From Tillus elongatus (taxonomy: Eukaryota > Arthropoda > Insecta > Coleoptera > Cleridae), in NCBI GenBank assembly GCA_964006375.1, contig OZ023265.1, forward strand, positions 173,111,443-173,175,442: a DNA stretch of 64,000 nucleotides. The letters run 5' to 3'. The position numbers were made by a program, and so were the translations under genes. The notes beneath the pieces are model-generated. The model ran no database searches. It was not told the DNA's origin and saw nothing but the letters and a program-made list of their open reading frames with translations. Within the stretch, counting starts at the first letter, position 1. Each line of letters opens with the position of its first letter. Positions 11,617 to 22,215 of this stretch are shown here, in pieces.

Positions 11617-11970
11617 CGGATCTCCTATTTAGTGATTTTTTTTAAAGAAAATTCACTAGAAATGCCTTTTCCAACATAAAACTCTCATATTAGCTGGCAG
11701 TTCATCAAACAGGCCTAGCACAAAGTAGGTAAACCATCGTTGCGCAGTGGTAGTAGCCTTAAATGGTATATGAACACGGTTAAAATATTTTATGGTATTA
11801 TAATTATGTCCAGGCTGAGATGACTATCTGACACTACCATTGGTATGCATAAAGACCTGCAGGATATAAAGTTCTCACGGTTAAAAATTGAGCTTCTCCA
11901 TACAGATCTTCAGGAATTAATGAATTAAAATCTGTAGGTTATCTTAATGAATATTTATAAACAAAAATTT
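11191..11970 (+). repeat. Second unit of the ~770-bp tandem duplication with (TA)n
   Basis: Near-identical to 10421-11190, with (TA)n at about 11541-11613. The units differ by scattered substitutions and by length of the (TA)n, so the duplication is real sequence and not an exact assembly repeat. Both units contain GTTGCG[C/T]AGTGGTAGTAGCC, which resembles a tRNA box A, but no box B follows. Confidence 0.7.
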
Positions 11971-12767
11971 TAGTGCGCAGGTAGGGTGCCATGGTTCAAG
12001 AGTATAGACAGCATCAACACGATTATAAATTTAATGAAGTTTACATTATTTCATTTCTGTGACTTCACTTCAGAGAACGACATTTGATACGCTTTGTTTG
12101 CGTCATACATCAAAGAGCTTACTGCCTGACTGAATCCACAGAACTCGATGCAATTTAGCTTATGTAGCAAATCTAAATTAATTCGTTTACAGGGCGCCGC
12201 CACTTTTCATTTTGCGTCAGGTTTTAAATGATTTCAGTTCTCGATAGAATAAAAAAAAGTAATGCGGCGTGAGATTTGCGACCTGGCGATAATGCTTCCC
12301 GTGAACTAAAACAACAACTCTCATCAAGCTGATGCTGAATTTTAAATTGGAAATGGAGTAAACAAAAATTCATTAGGGGCGGTGACAGGGTTCATTTCGT
12401 AATCTTGGCGAGATCGAGTCTTTGATTGGCACATTCTTCAGGATTAGGGCGAAAGTGTCAGGTCACGGCAGTAGCTAGGAATGATATAAAACTGGAATAT
12501 TGATGTATTAAGGTTTTAAGCTGATGATGGATGCGAGAATATGGGCAAAACTTTTTAATTTTCTAATATATTGAAAGTTAATAGCGAGCTACATACAAAG
12601 ATCTCACGCAAAATACTTTATTTGTTTTCTAAAGTTTTAACCACACTTTAATTAAAATTTTTTGTAACATCTAAAAAGTTCGTACGCAGCAAGTGCGTTA
12701 TGATAACAAATTCTCAAAATCTCTTAAATTCTGATAACTTGATTTTCCATTAATAATAAGTTTAAAA
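11971..12767. other. Low-repeat stretch without recognised gene
   Basis: Base composition is more balanced than the surroundings (for example GGGCGCCGCC at about 12193). No open frame of useful length or known domain is seen. A family H left end (ACGCAGCAAGTGCGTTATGA) lies at about 12691. Confidence 0.5.
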
Positions 12768-12960
12768 GACGCCCTCGTGGCGCAGGTGGGTAGGTGCCAG
12801 CCTGCTAAGCGAGAGGTTCCGGGTTCGATTCCCAGGCGAGCCAAGTTGACTTTGTCTGGAAAATTCAAAAAAATATTAAATGATGGGAAAGAATGTGCTA
12901 ATGGCCTGAGATGCCGCAGCCAATAATATTAAATAAAAATAAAAAAGTTTAAATAAGAAA
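12768..12960 (+). mobile_element. tRNA-derived SINE
   Basis: The tRNA-like head begins GCCCTCGTGGCGCAGGTGGG (box A 12778-12790) and carries an exact box B GGTTCGATTCC at 12822-12832. A CTGCTAAGC anticodon-loop-like stretch lies between them. The acceptor ends do not pair over seven bases, and a roughly 100-bp unrelated body plus a tail of A/T-rich repeats (TAAATAAAAATAAAAAAG) follow. These features indicate a SINE with an internal pol III promoter and not a functional tRNA gene. It sits inside a truncated family H left end. Confidence 0.8.
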
Positions 12961-13020
12961 TTGACGAAATAAACGATATACCTCCGAAAAGGTACTGAAA
13001 GATGTTAAAAACTAAAAAGT

Positions 13021-13322
13021 CTGGACGCAGCAGGTGCGTTGTCGAAGTGAATTTTCATAAAAATGTTTTTAACAACAAATATGTTTCTTTAATGCTAGCA
13101 GGCATCAATTTTGTCACCGATATAATCTATATAGTACAAACAATGTACCATATTTTATCGAAATAACTTATTGTTTGAAAATGTGCAAACATTTACCGAA
13201 AATAAACTTTAAATGTTTCCGAGAAAACTCGTTTTCTAGCCGACCAACCTTAGGTTAATAGTAAATTGAGTTCTGAAGCATTCAATGAAAATTCGCTACC
13301 AAAACGCACTTACTGCGTCTCA
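13021..13322. repeat. ~302-bp inverted-repeat element (family H end pair)
   Basis: It starts CTGGACGCAGCAGGTGCG and ends in the inverted partner (CGCACTTACTGCGTCTCA). Its interior shares GTACAAACAATGTACCATAT-like sequence with 9853-10136 and 49001-49288. Noncoding. Confidence 0.7.
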
Positions 13323-13841
13323 ATTTGTTTTACAAACATGCATCATATTTCGATGAAAAATGCAAAAATGCAATAAGGGATGTTAAAAAAAAATTGTAGG
13401 TATCACTAATGACTTATGGGCCAGCCTGTGATTGTCAAAATAATTTTATAAGATGCATCTTAAGACACCCCATAAGTACATATAAAATTTTTTCTCGTAT
13501 CTTGCATAATAACAATTATATTGGGCTTTACCGTAGAAATGCGTTACCCTGTATATCGGTAAACAAAAAGTAAACCCGGATATGGATTCTAGGGGGCCTA
13601 GTTTGCGCTCATTTGAAGAAATCTTTCTAAAATTCGAACGTCTCGGTCTCCTCATTAAAGAATTTTTTTCTACAAAAATTAGCTAGAAATTATAGACCGT
13701 TAAACCATAAAGTTAACTAAAACTATTGCCAAAGCATCGGAGAAAGGGTCTATTTAAAATGAATTTTCTGCAAATATCTTAGTAAAAGGAAGGGCAATGA
13801 TGGTTGCAGCTGAAACTTAAGGGTTTTCAAAACACTCTTTA
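13323..13841 (+). repeat. Family H internal blocks
   Basis: The segment contains CATGCATCATATTTCGATG, the right-arm signature at 13590-13640 and the block AGAAAGGGTCTATTTAAAAT, in the same order as in 9853-10430 and 49289-49780. No gene is supported. Confidence 0.55.
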
Positions 13842-14400
<559 letters not shown>

Positions 14401-14939
14401 AGCACTTGTGAAGCCACGGGAAAAGTGTACAACTGTATTAAATATGGAACGGTTTCAATAACTTAGGGCAAGAACAAACAACCAGATTTAAATATGGAAC
14501 GGTTTCAATACCTTAGGGCAAGAACCAGATATGCTATTCAAGCTCAAGTAAGTCTTAAAAGTTTTCATCTCCTCTTTATTAAATTATGTTTCATACAAAA
14601 ACTCGCTAAAAAATTCATCGGAATAACAAGAATCTAATGAGATAAGGGTAAAGTGAAATGAGACTAAAAAAATTGATGAAAAGTGAAGTCACTAACTAGG
14701 ACGCGAACTCGTCATATAGGACTTAATTATCGGATGTACAGGGCTTACCCCACTCGGCCACGTTTGACATGACATACTAGCAGGTATATCCGGTAGTATG
14801 TTAATTATATAACGTCTTTACTATTTACACCAAACACTTTTTATTTACAATAGCTTTGTTACTCATATTTTAACAAAATGAAGCAAAATAACGACTTAGA
14901 CACAGATATACGAGCTTGCTATTCATTTCGCGTCGCATT
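14401..14939 (-). repeat. Composite repeat with tRNA-derived SINE (homologous to 55740-56235)
   Basis: The minus strand has a tRNA-like head with box A TGGCCGAGTGGGGT (complement of 14747-14760) and a box-B-like GAGTTCGCGTCCT (complement of 14698-14710). The spacing is that of a long-variable-arm Ser/Leu-type tRNA. The whole block recurs in opposite orientation at 55740-56235. An AATATGGAACGGTTTCAATA motif occurs twice (about 14440 and 14492) as a short tandem duplication. No gene is present. Confidence 0.6.
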
Positions 14940-15329
14940 TTTCACTCAGATTCGTACTCCTACCGTAATTAACAAATTTTGACGTTTTAACTTTCTTAGA
15001 TTTAATTAATTGAAAATTAATTTACCTCTAACTTTTTTGTCTTTTAACGTAGATATCTGAATTTTGGTACATAGGATACTCTTTACGACAGAAACCAGCG
15101 TTCCAAATTTGGTCCCTTACTTTGTGATTTACGGAGAAATAAACTTTTTTCGAAATAAAACACAAAATTTCCCGCGAAAACCTACGCCGATTTTCCTGGC
15201 TAACGAACTTATCCAAGTCACTTGCAAAAGGAAGGTTGTTACCAAATTTCATAAAAATCGGCCCATTATTTTTTGAGTTATCGGTGAGATACATACACAC
15301 ACACACACACGCACACACACACACATATA
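14940..15329 (+). repeat. Left half of a family H copy interrupted by a mariner-like element
   Basis: Family H left blocks (CTGGCTAACGAACTTATCC, GAGTTATCGGTGAGATAC) lead into a (CA)n/(TA)n run that stops at the target TA (15328-15329). The right half resumes at 17397. The frames of 70 and 98 codons here are recurrent in H copies and have no domain. Confidence 0.7.
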
Positions 15330-15670
15330 CAGTGTGGAACAGCCAAATGGAATAAATTCGATAACGGATAAATGAGGGCGTGTTGGGAAAAACGCTTGGA
15401 CACGTCGATTTGTATTTTTAACTGCGCATCTTTTTCAAGAAAAAAAAATTATATAGGGTGCGTCATGTGACAGTGGCCAATACCAACTTTCTTATTTTAA
15501 ACACAAGCCCCTGTATATTATAAATTTTTTGGATTCTTCAGAAAATTCTAGACATAATTCATGTACAATGTTCTATACCTATCTTCAACTGTTTCGGAAA
15601 TATTAAGTATTTTCAGATTTATTACAAAAATTAACATTAAAAATAGAAAATTATTTTATTTCACAAATTC
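15330..15670 (+). repeat. Left terminal inverted repeat of the mariner-like element
   Basis: 341 bp, pairing with 17056-17396. It ends at TTTCACAAATTC, which reappears inverted as GAATTTGTGAAA at 17056. Such long inverted repeats exceed the roughly 30 bp of classical mariners and could hold transposase binding sites at both outer and inner ends. Confidence 0.9.
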
Positions 15671-15910
15671 GCTACATTGCATTCAATACTTATTTCCCAT
15701 TCAGCTCTTGATAATGAGAAAGTAAACAAAAACCATTCCTGCGTTTCTTTTTACTGATATGAAATGAAACAAAAACAAAAACAGTTTTCTTTCTGTTCGT
15801 ATAAAACTCGTAGCCTTAGCAACTTGTTGTCTGCCTGCATGACAGTAGTGATTAGTGTCAGTGCTATTGTCGTTTGAATTTCGTTAACTGTACGTAATAA
15901 TATCAGAAAA

Positions 15911-16999
15911 ATGGTTCATTTAACAGAAATGCACAAAATAACCATTCTACAAATGATTGGTTATGGAGATAACACACGGACACAGATGGAAGTGTCTCGC
16001 TTATTTCACGAAAAATTTCCAAATTTGCCGCCTGTATCCCAAGGAACAATTAGCAAAATAGAAAAGCAGTTTCGCGAGCTTGGTCATGTGAGACAGATAA
16101 AAAAAGTAGCTGCCAATGCAGTAAGTGATGATACGAAATTGGATATTACGCTTGAGTTTCAAGAAAACCCACATACTTCTGGTCGACAAGCAGCCCAACT
16201 ATTCAACGTTAGCCACACAGCAATTTTTCGAACATTAAAGGAAAGTAAAATGCATCCCTATAAAATGATACCAACTCAGGAGCTCATGGAGGACGATTTC
16301 GATAGGAGAACGTATTTTTGTGAACAAATGATGGCAATGTTAGATAACAATGTGATCCAATTAGAAGATGTTTTGTTTTCTGATGAGAGCACATTTACAC
16401 TTCACGGTCATGTTAATCGTCAAAATTGCCGCTATTGGTCTAATGAGAATCCTCATTGGATGAGAGAGGAACATACGCAATATCCTGAAAAAGTTAATGT
16501 TTGGGCAGGAATTGTTGGAAATCATATCGTAGGTCCCTTTTTCATTGATGGCAACTTGAATGGGGATAAATATTTAGAACTGCTCCAAAATAATGTCGTG
16601 CCAACTTTGACAAACTTATATCCAGATCCAGCAAACCCACAAGTTCCTGCCAATAAAATATGGTTTCAGCAAGATGGAGCACCGCCCCATTACCAAATCA
16701 ATGTCCGGCAGTACCTGAACCAAATTTTTCCAAATCGGTGGATAGGGAGGCGCGGATCGATAGAATGGCCAGCACGATCTCCTGATCTGTCGCTATTAGA
16801 CTACTTTTTGTGGGGATATGTCAAAAGTATTGTATACAAAACTAAGCCCCTCAACTTAGATGACTTAAAAAGACGAATCACGCTTGCGATTAGATCAGTC
16901 ACGCCTGAGATGTTGAGTAATGTTAGAAGACATTTCTATACCAGATTAGCATGTTGCCAAGATGTTCGTGGCGAGCATTTTGAACATTTACTACATTGA
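15911..16999 (+). CDS. Transposase, Tc1/mariner superfamily, DD41D, intact
   Basis: A 362-residue frame ends in TGA just before the right inverted repeat. Residues about 1-60 and 70-125 look like the paired helix-turn-helix DNA-binding domains (SQGTISKIEKQF; GRQAAQLFNVSHTAIFRTLK). The DDE/D catalytic domain follows: D158 in VLFSDEST, D255 in WFQQDGAPPH and D297 in RSPDLSLLDYFLWG. There are 41 residues between the second and third aspartates, which is the DD41D arrangement. The family cuts the element out and inserts it at TA. The first ATG (15911) is chosen because it begins the conserved N-terminus and follows a noncoding leader. No frame damage is visible, so it could be functional. Decayed relatives lie at 28930-30010, 49780-50770 and 63388-63780. 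Confidence 0.9.
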   Translation: MVHLTEMHKITILQMIGYGDNTRTQMEVSRLFHEKFPNLPPVSQGTISKIEKQFRELGHVRQIKKVAANAVSDDTKLDITLEFQENPHTSGRQAAQLFNVSHTAIFRTLKESKMHPYKMIPTQELMEDDFDRRTYFCEQMMAMLDNNVIQLEDVLFSDESTFTLHGHVNRQNCRYWSNENPHWMREEHTQYPEKVNVWAGIVGNHIVGPFFIDGNLNGDKYLELLQNNVVPTLTNLYPDPANPQVPANKIWFQQDGAPPHYQINVRQYLNQIFPNRWIGRRGSIEWPARSPDLSLLDYFLWGYVKSIVYKTKPLNLDDLKRRITLAIRSVTPEMLSNVRRHFYTRLACCQDVRGEHFEHLLH

Positions 17000-17055
17000 C
17001 ATTAATTTTTTTTTGTTTTTTTAAATTATTAAGAAATAATCAGTATTTCTTATTA

Positions 17056-17393
17056 GAATTTGTGAAATAAAATAATTTTCTATTTTTAATGTTAATTTTT
17101 GTAATAAATCTGAAAATACTTAATATTTCCGAAACAGTTGAAGATAGGTATAGGACATTGTACATGAATTATGTCTAGAATTTTCTGAAGAATCCAAAAA
17201 ATTAATAATATACAGGGGCTTGTATTTAAAATAAGAAAGTTGGTATTGGCCACTGTCACATGACGCACCCTATATAATTTTTTTTTCTTGAAAAAGATGC
17301 GCAGTTAAAAATACAAATCGACGTGTCCAAGCGTTTTTCCCAACACGTCCTCATTTATCCGTTATCGAATTTATTCCATTTGGCTGTTCCACA

Positions 17394-17396
<3 letters not shown>
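17056..17396 (-). repeat. Right terminal inverted repeat of the mariner-like element
   Basis: 341 bp, inverted partner of 15330-15670. It ends CCACACTG followed by the target-site TA at 17397-17398. Confidence 0.9.
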
Positions 17397-17487
<91 letters not shown>

Positions 17488-17605
17488 ACGCTGGATGTGG
17501 GTTCTAGGGGGGCTAGTTCGCGTTCATTTGAATTTATTTTTTTCAAAATTCAAAAGTCGGGGTCTCCTCATTAGTGAATTTTTTTAAAGAAAATTCACTA
17601 AAATA
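17397..17605 (+). repeat. Right half of the interrupted family H copy
   Basis: (TA)n to about 17482, then the right arm (AGTTCGCGTTCATTTGAA) and the terminal hairpin TTAGTGAATTTTTTTAAAG with its inverse AAAATTCACTAAAA at about 17590-17605. Together with 14940-15329 this makes one family H copy. Confidence 0.75.
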
Positions 17606-18129
17606 ATTTTTGTACCGGAAAAAGCATAAACTGGACGTAAAATAGTGAATAATTAATCAATGGTTAGATTACTTGTGCATTATTGAAGACGACAAGAACT
17701 AACCTCAGACCCACATATTTTTTAAAAGTTTGATTTGATTGGCTTCCAGATCTCCCTCATTTGGCCACGGACATAAGTTACAACATAGTAGCTTCGCATA
17801 TCCGGCACAACTAGTATGTACATCAAATTTGATATTTACATTATTATTATCATTATTATTATATTGTCAAATTAAGGATGAGATAAGGAAACATATTATC
17901 ACGTGTAGGGATCCTTCAAGACAACTGTATTACACTACAACTGGACCATGGAAAGAGTGGTTTTAACACTAGGAGAAACAGAGGAACTTACATTACATTT
18001 AAATAAACTATGTCGCTTAGTAAAGTTGATAAATTTAAGAATATAAGTCAAACTTAAATTTATATAACTAAACTAGTTGGGTATTGCCTTATACACTATC
18101 ATATAGTTTTGCTTCTTTAATAAATGAGC
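17606..18129. other. AT-rich stretch without recognised gene
   Basis: I see no recognisable coding region. The 75-codon frame at 17739-17966 shows no family motif. Confidence 0.5.
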
Positions 18130-18415
18130 ATATGACTTACAGAATTCCTAAGCGTATGCGATAACCGGTCTATAGTAGAGTTGTTATGTTAGTAGGTAAT
18201 TCTATGCGTTCTTTTGATAATATTTTGGGCAACTCGAAAAATATGGTCGACGTTGCATATACTTCCCATACAGAACAGGTTGTCCGTTATACTCATCTTA
18301 TGGAGGTGTGCTTTGAAACAACCATGACCAATGAACGTTCTCATAAGTGTGACCGGTTTAGTAAGGCTTCGTACCCTCATATTCAAATCATCATTGCGGT
18401 CATAAAATGTAGAGT
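18130..18415 (-). mobile_element. LINE C-terminal fragment
   Basis: The minus-strand peptide has RVRSLTKPVT, then FIGHGCFKAHLHKMSIT and a degenerate CxxG..NVDHIFR segment. This pattern (GHG-x-F followed by a C/H zinc-knuckle-like tail) is common at the C-terminus of Jockey/R1-group LINE polyproteins. Frame shifts and missing cysteines mark it as a remnant. No RT core is attached. The complementary 77-codon plus-strand frame is a shadow. Confidence 0.5.
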
Positions 18416-20644
18416 TTAAGATTTCTGGTTTGAAGGTTACTCAGTTTTCCTTTAAGCAGTCAGCGATACAATCCAGAGATGAACAGAATTCTAGATATTG
18501 CGATTTGTAGCGGTTTCTCTTCAGACATTGTGTATAGATTAGTTACTTGTCATAGGTGAAAAATGTCGACAAGTAACATTACGACATTGAAGCCTGAATC
18601 CTTGGAACCACCTTAAAAGTTCGCTGTACTTCCTTTCTGTCATTTTTTTACAAAAGGGTTAGAGAAAACAGTCAAAGCTAATGACTTGAGAGTTGTTTAT
18701 AAAGTGTAACGATTCACTTTTTATCTGGCATCGTTACTGGTTTAAAAATACTTAGAAGACCCCCAGGTATCTTAAATAATGACCAATAACCCTATCTATA
18801 TTAAATATTTCAAGTTTTGGATTTCAGAAATTGTTTGATGAAAATTCTCTAAATATCTTTCGCAACCCTAAAACCAATAATGCGTGGCTATGCTGCAATT
18901 CTGTTTCAGATATCGCTGATCGGGATGTTCCACTGGTGGAAGAATAAAGTTACATTTATTATTTCAAGTTGTAGAATACAGCACTAATATCTTCAGTAAT
19001 ATAATAAATTCCAACAAGAGATACAATGTTCCTTTTTTTGTTTAAACAAAAAATCCAATTCGTGCTGGAACTTTTCAGAGCAACGAGGTCATCTAAAGAA
19101 AACGTTGGGCTATTCAGCGAATTTTTCTAAGAATGTTTGAAGGTGGAACAGTTCATTTTCAATATTAAGGGAAGTCGGTTATTATCTCTGGATTTTGACA
19201 GATATGAAATAAAGAAATCAACCTTGAACATCGCGAAGATGGGCCAAGAGTGAAGGGCGGCAAGTAGGGAAGAAGTTGAACCTCAACGGACAAAGAGTTA
19301 GCTCGGGAGTGTTAACTAGACAAGTTCACATCGTTCTAATTAGCGGGGCTCACAATTATCTTAAAATAGGTGATCAAATTCCTTTTCGTTGTCAATACTA
19401 TCTAACAACAGTTGTCAGTGATTGTTTAATATCATTTGATCGGTTTTTGAATTTAAATTAACGATGTGTTTGAAATAAAAACGCAAATTAGGTAGTAATG
19501 TTCACCGACCTGGTGAATCACTCAAGTTAATCAGACAAGTTTCCGATTATTACCGAGCTCTGAATCAGTTGGCATTATAAATTTCACTTGAGCCAATTTA
19601 CATTTTAATTGCCGTAGACAGATTTTAATCAAATTAATTTCGAACATAGACTAAAACAGCTGTTCATTTGATGTTAGGGGCCAAATTGTCTTCCCCAGTA
19701 TTGGAGCAACAAGATCCACCTGCCCAATAAACGTTTAGGGAAAGTACCTTTTATTCTCTCCAACCTTCCCTCTCGATTGGAATTGGTAAGCCTATCTTAG
19801 GCCCTGATGGTTGACTCTACTTGAAGAGCATCTTCAAAGGTTCAACAGGTAACTCCAGGTGTCAGGACTTGGTGAGTCGATGAAACTTTAAATTTATTTG
19901 CGTAGAACAATAAAAAAACCTTTCAGCAGTAGTCTATTATTTGAACCATTACAATCTTGAATTTTCAAAGTAACCTGATCAAATTTGAACTTCAATAGAG
20001 TCAGTGAGGTGTCTGAAAAAGGGCAACTGTAAATTTTCTGTCTCTTCTTTAGAATTTTGTCAATATTGTGAATTAAAATACATAGTACTTGAAATTGTAA
20101 TTAGCAGATTTTTGTTTGTAAAATATTTAACCTGTACATTTCTTAATATTTTTCATTGACAATCATTAAAGTAAAAATTTCACCTAGTAATATTTTTCTT
20201 AAATGGGGCCTCACTCAAAGGAGTGGCCAGTTATTTCATTGAAAAATCAACCGAACTCACTGACGAACGTCAAGCAATTTAAGTAATAGTTTGTATTTGC
20301 TTTTGAGTTGTAAAATACAGCATTTGATCCTTCATATACCATAAACATGTAGTCAATATTTTGGTGAACTTCTAATTATCGTTTACCTAGATTCCTTTAA
20401 TTTTATATAACTGGGCCCTTGCCTGGGGCGCTCACAAATATAAGACCTCAGGCAGGGCAACATAGAAAAGAGCGTGAGTGTCAAACCATAACAAGATCAG
20501 CCAACCTCCTAAAGTGTTTCTAGTCTTAATAATAATAATAATAATCTGATAGATATATGCTTTTAGAGTAGGGCTCATAGGCAAAAGTGACATCACTATC
20601 AAGCAGATTCAAATCCACTTGAGGTCAATCACCATATACCACTT
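18416..20644. other. 2.2-kb stretch without recognised gene or repeat
   Basis: No frame longer than about 60 codons and no recurring segment was found. It may be old, diverged transposon DNA or unique intergenic sequence. A short (AAT)n run lies at about 20527-20545. Confidence 0.55.
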
Positions 20645-21090
20645 TCAAGTTTTTATTTAAGGACGGTTACAAAAGTTGATAAGTTAAAGAACCTTTTGAG
20701 TAGGCCAAAGGATAGTATTGACTTCCAACAAAAATCTGACATTTATCAAATATCTTGTAACAATTGCGAGAAGATCTATATTGGGTAAACGCGAAGATCA
20801 ATAGCTGATTGCAGATTTAATAGAGTGGAAAAATATAGCGTTGCCCAACATACGATTGACTCGGGACATAAGGTAGGCGATAGTTGTTGAAGGTAACCAC
20901 GGATTATCCAAAGTGAGATGCTTTGGAAAGTTTGGAAATCCGCAAGGTGATTCCACATAATTTGATGAATTCAGACTTGGGTTCGGTCAATTCAGCACTT
21001 TTTGAAATATAACGAAATTTGTATGGTTGCTTACAACATCAAGGCAATCGGTTGGGCGTATCCACTGACACAATACTATTCCTTGAATTA
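20645..21090 (+). mobile_element. PLE fragment: GIY-YIG endonuclease region (family P2)
   Basis: Translated on the plus strand it reads VDKLKNLLSRPKDSIDF, then SDIYQISCNNCEKIYIG followed by TRRSI. This is the GIY-YIG endonuclease start with its internal CxxC, preceded by the typical PLE linker. A stop replaces one codon after YIG and frame shifts follow. Homologues are the inverted pair at 25313-26060. In PLEs this endonuclease lies C-terminal to the reverse transcriptase; the RT is missing here. A 15-bp minisatellite follows directly. Confidence 0.7.
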
Positions 21091-21240
21091 CGTCATCCGG
21101 TGTTATATCATCCGGCACTCAGGCCTCTGATATTGCATCATACGTTGTTGCGTCATCCGGCATTTCATCGTCCGGTATTGCATTAGCTGGTATTGCATTA
21201 TCATCCGCTATTGCATAATCGAGATTACGTCACGTCGAGT
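21091..21240 (+). repeat. Minisatellite, ~15-bp unit, 3' of PLE fragment
   Basis: The unit is approximately CATCCGGTATTGCAT with many variants. The same array follows the other P2 fragments: 26060-26215 in this orientation and 23515-23706 inverted. It therefore belongs to the 3' region of this PLE family and is not an independent satellite. Confidence 0.75.
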
Positions 21241-21259
21241 AGTTGTAGGGTGGTTGAAT

Positions 21260-22035
21260 GTTGGGGTCAAACCGAATTAGTGGTCAGGTATTGTTTTATT
21301 TACGTCGAGGTGTTCGTTTAGTCTAGTTAGTACAAGTCTTTCCAGGATTTTTCCGAATAATGTTAGTAGACTGATGGGTATGTAGTTGTGTGGGTTGCGT
21401 TGGCCTTTTTTGGGTATGAGGATCATGATCATTTGCGTATGGCGAAGTTTGTGGGAGAGTGATTTCATTATTTTGTTAGCTATTTTGTCTAGTCCAGGTG
21501 CTTTGTTATTTTTATGTCTCTTTGGTTGGGCGGTTTTTCAAGTGTTTGTCTAGTGTAGTTGTCAATGAGTTTGGTAAAGTCATCGTTGTTGAGGTTGTTG
21601 GTGCGTTGTTCTTGCATTGCATTAGCGAATGCTTTTGCCATTTCCGTGGAAATACACGCTATTGCGCCATTAGGTGGGCATAGGTGTGCCGTGTGTCTAT
21701 GCTTATTTTTTGTAAGCCTTTTTGTTGTTTTTCAGACTGGGTTGCCTGCAGGGTTAAGTCGTGTGAGTTTTTCGTATGCGTCGTTATGGCGGTCGAATAG
21801 GACGTTTCTTACCTGTAATTGCAGGCGGCTTAGTGTTTTTTGTCGTCTGGTGAAAACTTCCGTTGGTATTCTGGTTTGGCTTTATTTTTATCCCTAATGA
21901 GTTTTTTTATGTGTGTGGGTATGCTGTTTGTCTTCTTTATGTTTTGTTTGTATGTCGCTTTGTGTATAAGTTCTGTTATTATGTTTGGAATTGTCTGGTT
22001 TCTAGGTCATGCGATGATGCTGCATTCCTGAAGAC
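21260..22035 (-). mobile_element. LINE fragment: linker and first RT motifs
   Basis: The minus strand encodes CISTEMAKAFANAMQEQRT, then KAPGLDKIANKIMKSL and LIPKKGQRNPHNYIPISLL followed by FGKILERLVLTRLNEHL. These are the region just before reverse transcriptase and RT motifs 0-2 of Jockey-group LINEs (usually NYRPISLL). It ends in DH-stop-FG near 21262, where DHQFGF would be expected. Upstream (21700-22035) is the lysine-rich endonuclease-RT linker. Frame shifts and stops show decay. Plus-strand frames of 61-112 codons over 21498-22075 are shadows. Confidence 0.7.
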
Positions 22036-22082
22036 TTTAAATATAAACTTGGTGCTGTGTTATGACTGTGAATAAAAGCTCG

Positions 22083-22215
22083 TTGCTACGTTATAACATA
22101 GCAACGAGTTTTAATTTATAGTTGTCAGGAATATGTATAAATAAATTTTATTTTAACACGTTTGATGATGCTGATAAGCAGCGAAACCGATTACAGAGAA
22201 GAAAACCAACACTCG
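22083..22215 (+). repeat. PLE-type terminal repeat Y with hammerhead-like core
   Basis: Related copies are at 48780-48965 (minus), 51715-51900 and, decayed, 26680-26975. The hammerhead-like block is TTGATGA (22162-22168, first base C in the consensus), one extra T, a GCTG/CAGC stem (22170-22182), GAAA (22183-22186), then CCGATTAC. It starts with a short direct repeat, GTTGCTACGTTATAACATAG. Confidence 0.5.

Larger units (their letters stand above)
15330..17396 (+). mobile_element. Complete Tc1/mariner-superfamily element (DD41D type), 2,067 bp
   Basis: The ends are CAGTGTGGAACAGCC and its inverse, each flanked by TA as in the superfamily's TA target duplication. Terminal inverted repeats are unusually long: 15330-15670 and 17056-17396, each 341 bp and nearly identical (one visible difference is GAGGGCGTG versus GAGGACGTG). 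They enclose one intact transposase frame. Insertion was into the (TA)n core of a family H repeat. Intact frame, matched repeats and clean target site suggest recent activity. Confidence 0.9.

Noticed and set aside
12768..12850. Possible functional tRNA gene
   Set aside because: Box A and box B are good, but the acceptor ends do not pair over seven bases and a SINE body with an A/T tail follows.
21498..22075. Overlapping plus-strand frames of 61-112 codons rich in hydrophobic residues
   Set aside because: They are antisense shadows of a minus-strand LINE with clear RT motifs.
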